Source: Thermodesulfovibrio yellowstonii DSM 11347
GTDB lineage: Bacteria > Nitrospirota > Thermodesulfovibrionia > Thermodesulfovibrionales > Thermodesulfovibrionaceae
Length of the DNA stretch: 64,000 nucleotides
Reading direction: 5' to 3'
NCBI RefSeq assembly: GCF_000020985.1
Contig: NC_011296.1
Coordinates: 1,416,001 to 1,480,000, forward strand
A model generated the notes under the pieces. It saw only the letters and a program-made list of their open reading frames with translations. It was not told where the DNA came from and made no database searches. A program made the translations under genes and the position numbers. Shown in pieces: positions 1-8,765 of this stretch (position 1 is the first letter of the stretch; each line of letters begins with the position of its first letter).

Positions 1-363
1 CCATGCAGGAGTATCCTCAATTGGAGCAATCACTGTTAAAATCCCCTCTTTTATTCCTATTTGTATTCCAATCCCACCAAATTCTCCTTTTGTTTCAGTC
101 TGAAACTCTTTGTAAGCCTCTGGGGTTAAATATGCAGAATGCGGGTCCAAAGAATTAATCATTCCTTTTATTGCTGAACGAATAAGTTCTCTTGGATTAA
201 TATCCTCTACATAACTCTTCTTGACTGTGGTAAAAACCTCAGTAAATGTTCGTAAATCCTCATAAACAGAATCTGTATTCTGAGCTGCTGACCATCTTCC
301 TATTATTATTCCCATAAAGGCAATAATCAAAATCAATGCTGAAATCGTAATTTTTTTCTTCAT
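1..363 (-). CDS. Carboxyl-terminal processing protease (S41), 5' part only
   Basis: The window edge cuts this gene, leaving its first 121 codons. A signal-anchor helix covers about residues 5-21. The N-terminal S41 helical region follows, with the family-typical stretch GMINSLDPHSAYLTPE and then GEFGGIGIQIG, which opens the PDZ domain. The Ser/Lys catalytic dyad lies outside the window. ATG at 361-363 is supported by GGGAGG about 9 bases upstream. It is the last visible gene of a minus-strand set ftsE-ftsX-envC-ctp. CTP proteases mature or degrade envelope proteins in the periplasm, and this family often lies beside envC-type genes. The family call is firm; its substrate is unknown. Confidence 0.85.
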   Translation of the reverse strand, partial: MKKKITISALILIIAFMGIIIGRWSAAQNTDSVYEDLRTFTEVFTTVKKSYVEDINPRELIRSAIKGMINSLDPHSAYLTPEAYKEFQTETKGEFGGIGIQIGIKEGILTVIAPIEDTPAW

Positions 364-384
364 TTTTTTATTTTTTCCTCCCTT

Positions 385-1539
385 TTATCTTCTTAACCAC
401 TGTTCTGGATTGAGTGGTTTTCCTCTATATCTTATTTCAAAATAAACTGCTGTTGTATCTATACTGGATTTTTCTCCAACATTACCTAAAATCTGTCCTG
501 TTTTTACATAAGCTCCTTCTTTTACTCCTATAGAACCAAGATTTCCATATACTGTATAATATCCATCTCCATGACTTATTATAACAAGGTTTTCATATCC
601 TTTAAAATATTTCGCATAAACAACCTTGCCTTCAGCAGATGCTTTCACTTGTGTGCCAGGTGATGCCTGAATATAAATTCCACTTCTAAACATAGGAACA
701 TTAAAAACAGGGTCTTTCTGACTACCATAATGTGCAATAACAGGACCGCTTACAGGCCATACAAGAGTTCCCTTTCTTTTTGTAAACTCTCCTTCAGGTA
801 GAGAAATTCCTGGTTTCCCAGTTCTTTTTTCTTTCTTTTCAGTTTCCTGAAGAAGCCTTGCAAGTCTTTTTGCATTTTCTTCAAGTTCTTTTATTTTTTT
901 CTCATATATAGCTTTATTTTGTCTAACTTTAGCAAGTAAAATTTCCTTTTCTTTTTTCTTTTGTTTTTGAGTCTCTTCTGCTGTTTTAAGAGCTTCTTCT
1001 TCTTGTTTTAATGACGCGTAAAGCTTTTTCAGTTCTGCCTGTTGAACAATTAGAATATTAAGTTCTGCTTTGTATTGCTGGATAAGTTTTTTGTCAACAT
1101 TCATAATTTTCTGAGTATTTCTCATAAGGCGAAATGCTTTTGTAGTATCTTCTTCCATTAAAATTATTAAAACAGGATCAGGTTGATTGTTTAATCTCTG
1201 GATTCCTTTTATTCTACTTATAAGATAATTTTTTCTTGTTTCAAGCTGATTACTATAAGTTTTTATCCCTTTTTCTGTTTGACTAATTTTTATTTGCAGA
1301 TTTTTTATTTTCATACGATGACTCTTTATTTTTGTTTCTATCTCATCAAGTTCTTTTGAAACTTTTTTTAAATCTTCAAGAACATTCTGTTCAACTTTTT
1401 TGGTTTCTCTCAGCTTTTTTTTATGAATATCAAGCTGTTTTTTTATCTGTTGTAATTCCTCTTTTGGCTGAGCAGCTAAAGTGGGAAAACTTAAAGCAAT
1501 AAAAAATAGAATTATTATAATCCTTATTTTTTTTAGCAT
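385..1539 (-). CDS. envC: EnvC-like murein hydrolase activator (coiled coil + degenerate LytM/M23 domain)
   Basis: 384 residues: signal peptide at about 1-22, long charged coiled coil at about 25-235, and a LytM/M23 domain at about 265-384. The M23 zinc ligands are missing: the usual HxGxD region reads RSGIYI, the HxH-type site reads YGNL, and the final HFE-type motif reads YFEIRY. It should therefore not cut peptidoglycan itself. It fits EnvC, which binds the periplasmic loop of FtsX through its coiled coil and switches on amidases at the division septum. It lies two bases downstream of ftsX, which supports an FtsEX-EnvC unit. The start is followed by a basic n-region and hydrophobic core, as expected for export. 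Confidence 0.85.
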   Translation of the reverse strand: MLKKIRIIIILFFIALSFPTLAAQPKEELQQIKKQLDIHKKKLRETKKVEQNVLEDLKKVSKELDEIETKIKSHRMKIKNLQIKISQTEKGIKTYSNQLETRKNYLISRIKGIQRLNNQPDPVLIILMEEDTTKAFRLMRNTQKIMNVDKKLIQQYKAELNILIVQQAELKKLYASLKQEEEALKTAEETQKQKKKEKEILLAKVRQNKAIYEKKIKELEENAKRLARLLQETEKKEKRTGKPGISLPEGEFTKRKGTLVWPVSGPVIAHYGSQKDPVFNVPMFRSGIYIQASPGTQVKASAEGKVVYAKYFKGYENLVIISHGDGYYTVYGNLGSIGVKEGAYVKTGQILGNVGEKSSIDTTAVYFEIRYRGKPLNPEQWLRR

Positions 1540-1541
1540 TT

Positions 1542-2405
1542 TTATTGATACTTTATCTTACCAAGTGCAAAAAATGAAGAAATTATACCAAGAAACATAC
1601 CCAAAACAGGTAATAGCCCAAAAATCTCAACAGGAAACTCTATCTGAGTAACTGCAGGTAAAAATTCTGAAAAACTTTTTGAATGTAAAACAAAGTATAC
1701 CAAACAGATTAAAATACCTGCGAAAATAGTTCCTCCGAGTCCTATAATTCCACCTTCAACTAAAAATGGAAATCTTATATAGGAAGGAGTTGCACCAAGA
1801 AGTTTTAAAATCTCAATTTCCTCAGTTTTTTTCCAGTAAAAACTTTTTACAGTGGCATAGATTATAAACAAAATTGCAATTGAAATAAGACAGAATCCTG
1901 CAATAGCAAGATTCCATAAAGTTACTCTTATTGTTTTTAAACCCACTATAATTTTAGCAGGATAATAAACATCATCAACAATTTGCATTTTTTTTATATT
2001 TTTCGTAATCTGTTCAATATTTTGAAGACTTTCCTCTTTTATAAAAGCTTCTATTGTATCAGATAGAGGATTATATCCGATAAGCTCTATAAGTGCAGGA
2101 TCAATAAGATTTTTCATTTCTTTTATAGCTTCATCCTTTGAAATATATTGAATACGAGAAAAAACTCCCATTTTTTTAAGTTGTTCAATCATTGAAGAAA
2201 TTTCAGTTCTGCCCGTGTCATCTTTTAAATAAATAACTATAGCAGCTTTTGTTGAGAGCTTTTTTGTAAAAATTTCAACATTATACAGGAGCAAAAAAAA
2301 TCCTGTAAAAATAAAAAAACATATGCCTATACTGATTATGGATAAAAGAGTTGACCATCTATTAAACCATAGTCCTTTAATTGCTGAATGAAGATGCATC
2401 TTCAT
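1542..2405 (-). CDS. ftsX: Cell division ABC transporter permease FtsX
   Basis: 287 residues with the FtsX layout: short cytoplasmic N-terminus, a membrane helix at about 19-41, a periplasmic domain of about 110 residues, then three helices near 165-188, 215-240 and 258-282. The cytoplasmic loop KKTEEIEILKLLGATPSYIR is the coupling segment typical of the FtsX/MacB family. The gene overlaps the 3' end of ftsE by 29 bases and is followed directly by the EnvC-like gene. FtsX passes the ATPase cycle of FtsE across the inner membrane to EnvC. A start three codons later (ATG) is possible. Confidence 0.93.
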   Translation of the reverse strand: MKMHLHSAIKGLWFNRWSTLLSIISIGICFFIFTGFFLLLYNVEIFTKKLSTKAAIVIYLKDDTGRTEISSMIEQLKKMGVFSRIQYISKDEAIKEMKNLIDPALIELIGYNPLSDTIEAFIKEESLQNIEQITKNIKKMQIVDDVYYPAKIIVGLKTIRVTLWNLAIAGFCLISIAILFIIYATVKSFYWKKTEEIEILKLLGATPSYIRFPFLVEGGIIGLGGTIFAGILICLVYFVLHSKSFSEFLPAVTQIEFPVEIFGLLPVLGMFLGIISSFFALGKIKYQ

Positions 2406-3048
2406 GGATTTTTCCCTCTTTCAAAGTTAAAACTCTATATTGTTTATTTCTAAAAAAATCTGAATTATGGGTTGCAATTACAACAGTGCATCCTTTGGTA
2501 TTTATTCTTTTAAAAAGAGCAATAACATCCTGTGATGCTTCGGGGTCCAGATTTCCAGTGGGTTCATCCGCAAGGACAATCTGAGGATTTGTTATAATCG
2601 CTCTTGCTATCGCAATTTTTTGCTGTTCTCCACCTGAAAGGGTTTTAACAATGCTGTCTGCTTTGTGCCTGAGAGCAACATCTTTGAGTGCATCCATAAC
2701 TTTTTGTTTTATATCTTTTTCCTTCTCTCCAATAACTCTCAAAGGAAGAGCTACATTATCAAATACTGTTAAATCCTGTCTTAATCTAAAATCCTGAAAA
2801 ACAAAGGTAACAGCTCTTCTTAACTGTGGTATTTCTCTTTGCTTTATGTTAGAGAGTTCAAAATTTGCAACTTTTATTTCACCTTCATCTGGAAATTCAC
2901 TTCCAAAAATTAATTTAAGAAGTGTGGTTTTTCCAGCTCCAGAAGGGCCTGTTATGAATACCAGTTGCCCTTTTTCTATATTAAACGAAACATTTTGTAG
3001 GACTGCTATGCCACTGTAATATTTATAAACTCCCTGAAATGTTATCAT
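2377..3048 (-). CDS. ftsE: Cell division ATP-binding protein FtsE
   Basis: 223 residues, normal for FtsE. It has Walker A GPSGAGKTT (about 34-42), signature LSGGEQQKIAIARA (about 138-151) and Walker B IVLADEPTGNLDP, followed by the switch histidine in IATHNSD. The start overlaps the stop of the upstream transketolase gene as ATGA, so the two are probably translationally coupled. FtsE is the cytoplasmic ATPase of FtsEX, which regulates septal peptidoglycan hydrolysis through EnvC. Confidence 0.95.
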   Translation of the reverse strand: MITFQGVYKYYSGIAVLQNVSFNIEKGQLVFITGPSGAGKTTLLKLIFGSEFPDEGEIKVANFELSNIKQREIPQLRRAVTFVFQDFRLRQDLTVFDNVALPLRVIGEKEKDIKQKVMDALKDVALRHKADSIVKTLSGGEQQKIAIARAIITNPQIVLADEPTGNLDPEASQDVIALFKRINTKGCTVVIATHNSDFFRNKQYRVLTLKEGKIHEDASSFSN

Positions 3049-4028
3049 TTTTTAAAAAATTCTCTGACTGTATGAATGATATTTTCAGATGTAAGTCCAT
3101 AAAATTTAAGCAATTCTTTCCAAGAACCTGAACAACCAAATGTATCTTTTATCCCGATTCTTTTTATAGGAACAGGATGATTTTCACAGACAAATTCAGC
3201 CACAGCAGAACCAAGTCCGCCAATTATAGAATGTTCTTCTGCTGTCACAATCAATTTTGAAGATTTAGCAATTTTCAATAATGCTTCTACATCAATAGGC
3301 TTCACTGAAGAAAAATTTGCAACCCCAGCATCAATTCCTTCTTTATTTAAAATCTCTGAAGCTTTTAATGCTTCTGCAACCATTAATCCATTGGCTATTA
3401 TATTGACATCTTTGCCAAGTTTGAAAATATGAGCCTTACCAATCTCAAACCTATAGTCTTCAGGCATTACTGGTGAAACTTTTGCTCTTCCGAGCCTGAT
3501 ATAAACAGGTCCATAATATTCTGTAGCCGAAACTATGACCTGTGCAGTCTCATATGCGTCTGCCGGAACAATAACAGTCATGCCAGGTATAACTCTCATA
3601 AGTGCAACATCCTCAAGTGCCTGATGTGTTGCTCCATCCTCTCCTACTGTAATCCCTCCATGTGTAGCAACAATTTTTACATTAGCATTTGAATAGCAAA
3701 CAGTCTGTCTAATCTGTTCCCATGCTCTTCCTGTAGCAAATATTGCAAATGTTGATGCAAACGGAATTTTACCTGTAAGAGCCAATCCTGCAGCTACACC
3801 AATCATATCCTGCTCAGAAATTCCCATATTGAAAAACCTATCTGGAAAAGTTTTTGCAAACTTTGCGGTTTTTGTGGAACAGCTTAAGTCCGCATCAAGA
3901 ACAACAATATCAGGATTTTTCTTTCCCATTTCAACAAGTGTGATACCATAAACATCTCTTGTTGCCATTTCTTTTGAATAGAATTCAGACAGTTCATTTA
4001 ATGCGCATGTGCATTCAATTTTTCCCAT
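3045..4028 (-). CDS. Transketolase, C-terminal subunit (housekeeping copy)
   Basis: 327 residues carrying the pyrimidine-binding and C-terminal transketolase domains. Visible motifs are [20 protein letters not shown] (cofactor-activating Glu region), [22 protein letters not shown] and [17 protein letters not shown]. With the N-terminal subunit just upstream (14-base overlap) it forms a two-chain transketolase transferring two-carbon ketol units in the non-oxidative pentose phosphate pathway. The split form is common in archaea and many anaerobic bacteria. The pair is transcribed into the ftsEX-envC genes, with an ATGA overlap to ftsE. A second, diverged pair lies at 40.8-42.6 kb. Confidence 0.93.
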   Translation of the reverse strand: MGKIECTCALNELSEFYSKEMATRDVYGITLVEMGKKNPDIVVLDADLSCSTKTAKFAKTFPDRFFNMGISEQDMIGVAAGLALTGKIPFASTFAIFATGRAWEQIRQTVCYSNANVKIVATHGGITVGEDGATHQALEDVALMRVIPGMTVIVPADAYETAQVIVSATEYYGPVYIRLGRAKVSPVMPEDYRFEIGKAHIFKLGKDVNIIANGLMVAEALKASEILNKEGIDAGVANFSSVKPIDVEALLKIAKSSKLIVTAEEHSIIGGLGSAVAEFVCENHPVPIKRIGIKDTFGCSGSWKELLKFYGLTSENIIHTVREFFKK

Positions 4029-4842
4029 TTTTTAACTCCTTAAGAGCGATTTCAAGCTCCTCCTGTGTTGGAGCAACTCCATGATATTGAACTTTTCCTT
4101 CAAATATTGAAACCCCTTTACCTTTAACAGTGTTTGCTATAATCATTGTTGGTTTTCCTTTTGTTTTTTCAGCTGCCTCAAGAGCATCAACAATTTCCTG
4201 CATATTGTGACCATCAATTGTAAACACATTCCAACCAAAAGCAATAAATTTATCTTCTATTGGCTTAATATTCATTACATCAGAGCAATGTCCATCAATC
4301 TGCAGATTATTATGGTCTACTACTGCACATAGATTATCTATTTTATAGTGAGAAGCTGTCATCGCAGCTTCCCAAACTTGTCCTTCTTGAAGTTCTCCAT
4401 CTCCTAAAAGGCAGTAAACTCTTGAGTTTATCCCGCTAAGTCTTAGCCCTAAAGCCATTCCACATGCAACAGATAGTCCCTGTCCAAGTGAACCTGTAGA
4501 AACCTCAACACCTGGTAAATTCTTACAACAGGGATGTCCCTGTAAAGGTGAGCCAAGTTTTCTTAAGCTATTAAGCAAGGATTTATCAAAATAACCAGAA
4601 AGAGCCAATGCTGCATAAAGAACAGGTGCAGCATGTCCTTTTGAAAGAACAAATCTATCGCGTTCTTTCCATTGAGGATTTTTTGGATTGTGCTTCATCT
4701 TGTAAAAATATAGAGCAGTTACAATATCCGTAGCTGAGAGACTTCCTCCTGTATGTCCAGAACCTGCATTCGTCAACATTTTAACAATTTCAATTCTTAT
4801 TTGTCTTGCTTTCTCTTCTAAAAATTCTATATCTACCACCAT
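4015..4842 (-). CDS. Transketolase, N-terminal (TPP-binding) subunit (housekeeping copy)
   Basis: 275 residues with the diphosphate-binding half of transketolase. [16 protein letters not shown] and [18 protein letters not shown] are followed by the TPP/metal motif [15 protein letters not shown] with its distal Asn in [10 protein letters not shown]. It pairs with the C-terminal subunit gene immediately downstream. GAGGTGG sits very close to the ATG at 4840-4842, so the adjacent in-frame GTG could be the real start. The 80-base gap to polA holds divergent promoters. Confidence 0.93.
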   Translation of the reverse strand: MVVDIEFLEEKARQIRIEIVKMLTNAGSGHTGGSLSATDIVTALYFYKMKHNPKNPQWKERDRFVLSKGHAAPVLYAALALSGYFDKSLLNSLRKLGSPLQGHPCCKNLPGVEVSTGSLGQGLSVACGMALGLRLSGINSRVYCLLGDGELQEGQVWEAAMTASHYKIDNLCAVVDHNNLQIDGHCSDVMNIKPIEDKFIAFGWNVFTIDGHNMQEIVDALEAAEKTKGKPTMIIANTVKGKGVSIFEGKVQYHGVAPTQEELEIALKELKNGKN

Positions 4843-4910
4843 TCCACCTCAAATTTTTAATTAATTTTTTAATTATAAATCAAAATCATAAAAAAAGACA
4901 TCTCGTATGG

Positions 4911-4916
4911 TATTCT
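4911..4916 (+). promoter_or_regulatory. Possible -10 box of a leaderless polA mRNA
   Basis: TATTCT lies six bases before the ATG chosen for polA, and there is no Shine-Dalgarno sequence between. That spacing would place transcription initiation at or next to the start codon. No convincing -35 box is visible, so this is tentative and rests on the same arrangement at other genes in the window. Confidence 0.35.
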
Positions 4917-4922
4917 AAAAAT

Positions 4923-7439
4923 ATGCATGAAATTTATTTAGTTGATGGAAGCTGTTTTATTTACAGAGCCTATCATGCCATAAAAGGATTAAGCACATCT
5001 CGGGGTATTCCAACGAATGCTATTTATGGATTTACAAGGATGCTTCTTAAACTTCTCAGGGAAAAAAATGTCAAATATATACTATGCGCCTTTGACAGCC
5101 CTCATCCAACAAAAAGACACAAAATCTATGAAGAATACAAAATAACAAGACCCGAGACACCCAAGGACTTGCCAGTTCAGATTGATTATATAAAACAGAT
5201 TATTGATGCTCTTGGTATTACAAGAATAGAGGTTCCAGGATATGAAGCAGATGATATAATAGCTACCGCAGTTGGGGTTATTAATCAGTTTGCACCTTTG
5301 AACTTTATAATAATTAGCATTGACAAGGATATGCTTCAGCTTGTTTCTGATAATGTAAAGATTTATGACCCTATTAATGAACTTATTATTGATAGAGAAT
5401 ATGTGATAAAAAAATATGGAGTTCCACCTGAAAAACTTAATGATTTTATGGCTCTGGTTGGTGACGCAATTGATAACATACCAGGAGTCAAAGGAATCGG
5501 AGAGAAAACAGCTGCAAATCTTATAAAAAGATACGGCTCTATTGAAAATATATTAAAAAATCTTGATATTATAAAACCTTTAAAAGTATCGGACATTATA
5601 AAGAAAAATATTAAATCTCTTCAGCTTAGTAAGGAACTTGTAATATTGAGAAAGGATACGCCGATTGAGATTAAACTTGATGATTTGAAAATAAAACAAC
5701 AGGATAGAGAAAAACTTGTTCAGATTTTCAGAGAGCTTGAATTTAACACGCTTCTAAAGCAGATAATAAAAGATTTTCCAAACCATTCGTCTTGTTCAGT
5801 CCTTCAACTCAACTTGGCGTCAGAAAATAGAAGAAATACTATTGAACTAATTGAAAAAATAAAGGAATATGGAAAATTTTCAGTAACATTTAATAAAGAC
5901 AGCATAATTGCAGGCGTTAATGGAACTCTTTACGAGATAGCTTTTAATGATACAAGAGTTAATGAGATTTTATCCTCTGAAATATTAAAAATTATATATA
6001 ATGCAAAGGAGGCATTAAAAAAGCTTAAGAATTCGGGACTTAAACTTTCACCTCCTTACTTTGATCTTATGATAGTTGCATATCTTATAAATCCAAATAG
6101 AGGCAAATATAATATTGATGAACTTATCCTTGAATACACTGGAAAGTTTTACGAAAACGCTGAAAATATAAATTTTTACATGTTTGAACTTTATGAGAAA
6201 TTAAATAAAGAACTAAAAGAAAAAGAGCTTGAAAATCTTTATTTTGATATTGAAATGCCTCTCATAGAAGTCCTTTTTGATATGGAGGAAACAGGTATAA
6301 AGGTTAATATTGAAAAACTTGAAACTCTTACCAAACATATATCTATGGAACTTGATAAAATTAAAGAAAAAATTTACACAATTGCAGGCACAGAATTCAA
6401 CATTAACTCACCAAAACAGCTTGCAGAAGTTTTATATGACAGACTGGGACTTAAAACCAGAAAAAGAGGTAAAAAAGCCCGTTCAACAGAAATGGAAGTA
6501 CTTGAAGAACTTGCTATTCAACATGAACTGCCTCATGAAGTAATTAATTATCGGACTCTTAATAAACTTTTAACAGGTTATTTGATTCCACTAAGAGACT
6601 ATATAAATCCTGAAACCAAAAGAATTCATACAAAATGGTCTCAAACTGTAGCAGGAACAGGAAGAATAGTAAGCAGTGAGCCAAACTTACAGAATATCCC
6701 TGTAAAAGGTGAATGGGCAGAGTTTTTAAGAGAAGTTTTTATTCCTGAAAATGGATATATGTTTCTCAGCGCTGATTATTCTCAAATAGAGTTAAGACTT
6801 TTAGCACACATGAGTGAAGACCCTGCTTTAATCAAAGCATTTTTGGATGGGAAAGATATTCATACTGCTACAGCATCTGAAATTTTTTCAATACCTGAGA
6901 ACGCTGTTACAGATGAACATAGAAGAATTGCAAAAACTGTAAACTTTGGTATCTCTTATGGAATAAGTCCATTCGGACTTTCTGAGTCAATTAAAATTCC
7001 ATATGAGAAAGCCGAAGAACTAATTGAACTTTATTTTTTAAGATATCCAATGGTTAGGAAATTCATTGAGGAAACAATCAGTTTTGCCCAAAAAAATGGT
7101 TATGTAAGAACACTTTTTGGAAGAATTCGTCCCCTTCCAGAAATTAACAGTCCAAATCAATTCCTGAGAATGCAGTCAGAAAGAATGGCAGTAAATGCAA
7201 GAGTTCAAGGAACAGCAGCAGATATTATAAAAATTGCAATGATAAGAATATATAATCGCTTAAAAAAAGAAAAACTAAATGCAAAAATCATACTTCAGAT
7301 TCATGATGAAATTGTGCTTGAAGTTGAACAAAAAGTTATTGAAAAAGTAAGTGAAATTGTTCAAAATGAAATGAAAGATTTTTCCCTTTCAGTTCCTCTT
7401 GAAGTTAATGTATTCTCAGGCAATAGTTTGAATTTATAA
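4923..7439 (+). CDS. polA: DNA polymerase I, proofreading site apparently lost
   Basis: 838 residues from ATG 4923 (MHEIYLVDGSCFIYRAYHAI), the conserved start of the 5'-nuclease domain; the frame stays open upstream, but those codons look non-coding. Residues 1-290 form the 5'-3' exonuclease with EADDIIAT, the Asp cluster VGDAIDNIPGVKGIGEKTA and its H3TH. Residues about 310-470 hold an exonuclease-like domain without a DxE Exo I motif. The polymerase domain (about 480-838) has motif A SADYSQIELRLLAHMSED, motif B RRIAKTVNFGISYG and motif C QIHDEIVLEV. It should fill gaps and remove RNA primers without proofreading, like other thermophile Pol I enzymes. Its stop is 12 bases from that of the convergent M16 gene. 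Confidence 0.94.
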   Translation: MHEIYLVDGSCFIYRAYHAIKGLSTSRGIPTNAIYGFTRMLLKLLREKNVKYILCAFDSPHPTKRHKIYEEYKITRPETPKDLPVQIDYIKQIIDALGITRIEVPGYEADDIIATAVGVINQFAPLNFIIISIDKDMLQLVSDNVKIYDPINELIIDREYVIKKYGVPPEKLNDFMALVGDAIDNIPGVKGIGEKTAANLIKRYGSIENILKNLDIIKPLKVSDIIKKNIKSLQLSKELVILRKDTPIEIKLDDLKIKQQDREKLVQIFRELEFNTLLKQIIKDFPNHSSCSVLQLNLASENRRNTIELIEKIKEYGKFSVTFNKDSIIAGVNGTLYEIAFNDTRVNEILSSEILKIIYNAKEALKKLKNSGLKLSPPYFDLMIVAYLINPNRGKYNIDELILEYTGKFYENAENINFYMFELYEKLNKELKEKELENLYFDIEMPLIEVLFDMEETGIKVNIEKLETLTKHISMELDKIKEKIYTIAGTEFNINSPKQLAEVLYDRLGLKTRKRGKKARSTEMEVLEELAIQHELPHEVINYRTLNKLLTGYLIPLRDYINPETKRIHTKWSQTVAGTGRIVSSEPNLQNIPVKGEWAEFLREVFIPENGYMFLSADYSQIELRLLAHMSEDPALIKAFLDGKDIHTATASEIFSIPENAVTDEHRRIAKTVNFGISYGISPFGLSESIKIPYEKAEELIELYFLRYPMVRKFIEETISFAQKNGYVRTLFGRIRPLPEINSPNQFLRMQSERMAVNARVQGTAADIIKIAMIRIYNRLKKEKLNAKIILQIHDEIVLEVEQKVIEKVSEIVQNEMKDFSLSVPLEVNVFSGNSLNL

Positions 7440-7451
7440 AAATGTAAAATT

Positions 7452-8765
7452 TCAATCTTTTCCTACAACTACAACAATATATGAGTCAGTATTGAGAATT
7501 CTTCGGGCAACCTTTTTAATATCTTCCATTGTTACTTTTTCAATATATTCCGAATATTTATTTATATAGTCATCTCCAAGTCCGTAAAAATCTATAACTG
7601 GTAGAAATTCACTTATTTTTTTCATCGTATCAATTCTCAATGGAAAACTTCCTGAAAGAAATGCTTTTGCCTCTTTCATTTCCTCAGAAGTTACTGCCTT
7701 TTCTTTCATTTTTTTTAGTTCTTCCATAATCAATTTTATGACATTCTGAGTATTCTCATTTTTTGTTTTTACTTCTATATAAAAAGCTCCAGGGAAAAGA
7801 TATGGATAAAATGTACTGTAAATTGAATAAGCAAGCCCTCGTTCCTCTCTAACCTGTTTTGCAAGTCTTGATGTAAGCCCTCCTCCGCCAAGAATGTAGT
7901 TCATTATACTTAAGGCATAAAAATCAGTATCCTTTCTTGAAATTCCTTCAAATCCAAGAACTATGGTTGATTGAGTTAAATCATCTCTTTTTATAAAAAT
8001 TTTTAAAGGCTCATTCCTTTTAACAAATAAAGGAGGATTTATATTTCGTGTTATCGTATTACCATGCCACATTGTAATAGGATTTTCAATTAAATTTTTC
8101 AATTCATTTTCATCTATATATCCAACAACTGAAAAAATCATATTGTTAGGACTGTAGTATTTGTTATAGAAATTCAATATATCCTGCCTTGTTATATTTT
8201 TGAGTCCCTCAGGTTCGCCTTCAACTGCTCTTCCATAAGGATGCTGCCCAAAAAGTTCCTTAAGAAAAGTTTTATGAGCTATGAACGAAGGGTCTTGTTC
8301 CATCTGTTTTAATGATTTTTCAACTCTGGAAACCTCTTTTTTTATTTCTTCCTCAGGGAACACAGGATTTATAAGAATATCAAAAAATAGATTTAACGCT
8401 TCTTTTAAGTGCCTCTTGGTAGTGCTCAGAGTTAGTATTGTATAGTCATGAGTAACTTTTTTATCAATTGATATTGCTAAAAAATCAATCTCATCTTCAA
8501 TCTGCGTTGCAGTGCGTGTTTTTGTTCCATGAGTAAGCAAATGAGCTGTAAGATAAGCAATTGAAGGTTTTGCTTCATCAAGAGGAGAAGCAGGAATTAA
8601 AACAGACACATAGACAATGGGAATATTATCACGATAAAGATATTTAATTTTTGCTCCGTTTTGTAATTTAAATGTTTTAAAATCCATCCTCTCAGCTCCT
8701 GCAATAGAATTAAAAAATAAAACAATGAAACAAAAAACTGCAAAGAAAATATTCACTCTGTTCAT
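7452..8765 (-). CDS. M16 family peptidase-like protein, zinc motif lost (substrate-binding partner)
   Basis: 437 residues with a signal peptide (about 1-23) and two M16 repeats. The inverted zinc motif HxxEH is replaced by HLLTH (75-79), so the catalytic glutamate is Thr and the domain should be inactive. The C-terminal half keeps the Arg-Tyr pair in RGLAYSIYSTF, which holds substrate in the non-catalytic subunit of heterodimeric M16 proteases. Its start overlaps the stop of the next M16 gene upstream, which does carry HxxEH. I infer that the two form one periplasmic heterodimeric protease. The order catalytic then non-catalytic is common for such pairs. Confidence 0.88.
   Translation of the reverse strand: MNRVNIFFAVFCFIVLFFNSIAGAERMDFKTFKLQNGAKIKYLYRDNIPIVYVSVLIPASPLDEAKPSIAYLTAHLLTHGTKTRTATQIEDEIDFLAISIDKKVTHDYTILTLSTTKRHLKEALNLFFDILINPVFPEEEIKKEVSRVEKSLKQMEQDPSFIAHKTFLKELFGQHPYGRAVEGEPEGLKNITRQDILNFYNKYYSPNNMIFSVVGYIDENELKNLIENPITMWHGNTITRNINPPLFVKRNEPLKIFIKRDDLTQSTIVLGFEGISRKDTDFYALSIMNYILGGGGLTSRLAKQVREERGLAYSIYSTFYPYLFPGAFYIEVKTKNENTQNVIKLIMEELKKMKEKAVTSEEMKEAKAFLSGSFPLRIDTMKKISEFLPVIDFYGLGDDYINKYSEYIEKVTMEDIKKVARRILNTDSYIVVVVGKD

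Noticed and set aside
4806-4922. Upstream extension of polA from 4806
   Set aside because: It overlaps the transketolase start and promoter region, and the 39 residues do not resemble the Pol I N-terminus.
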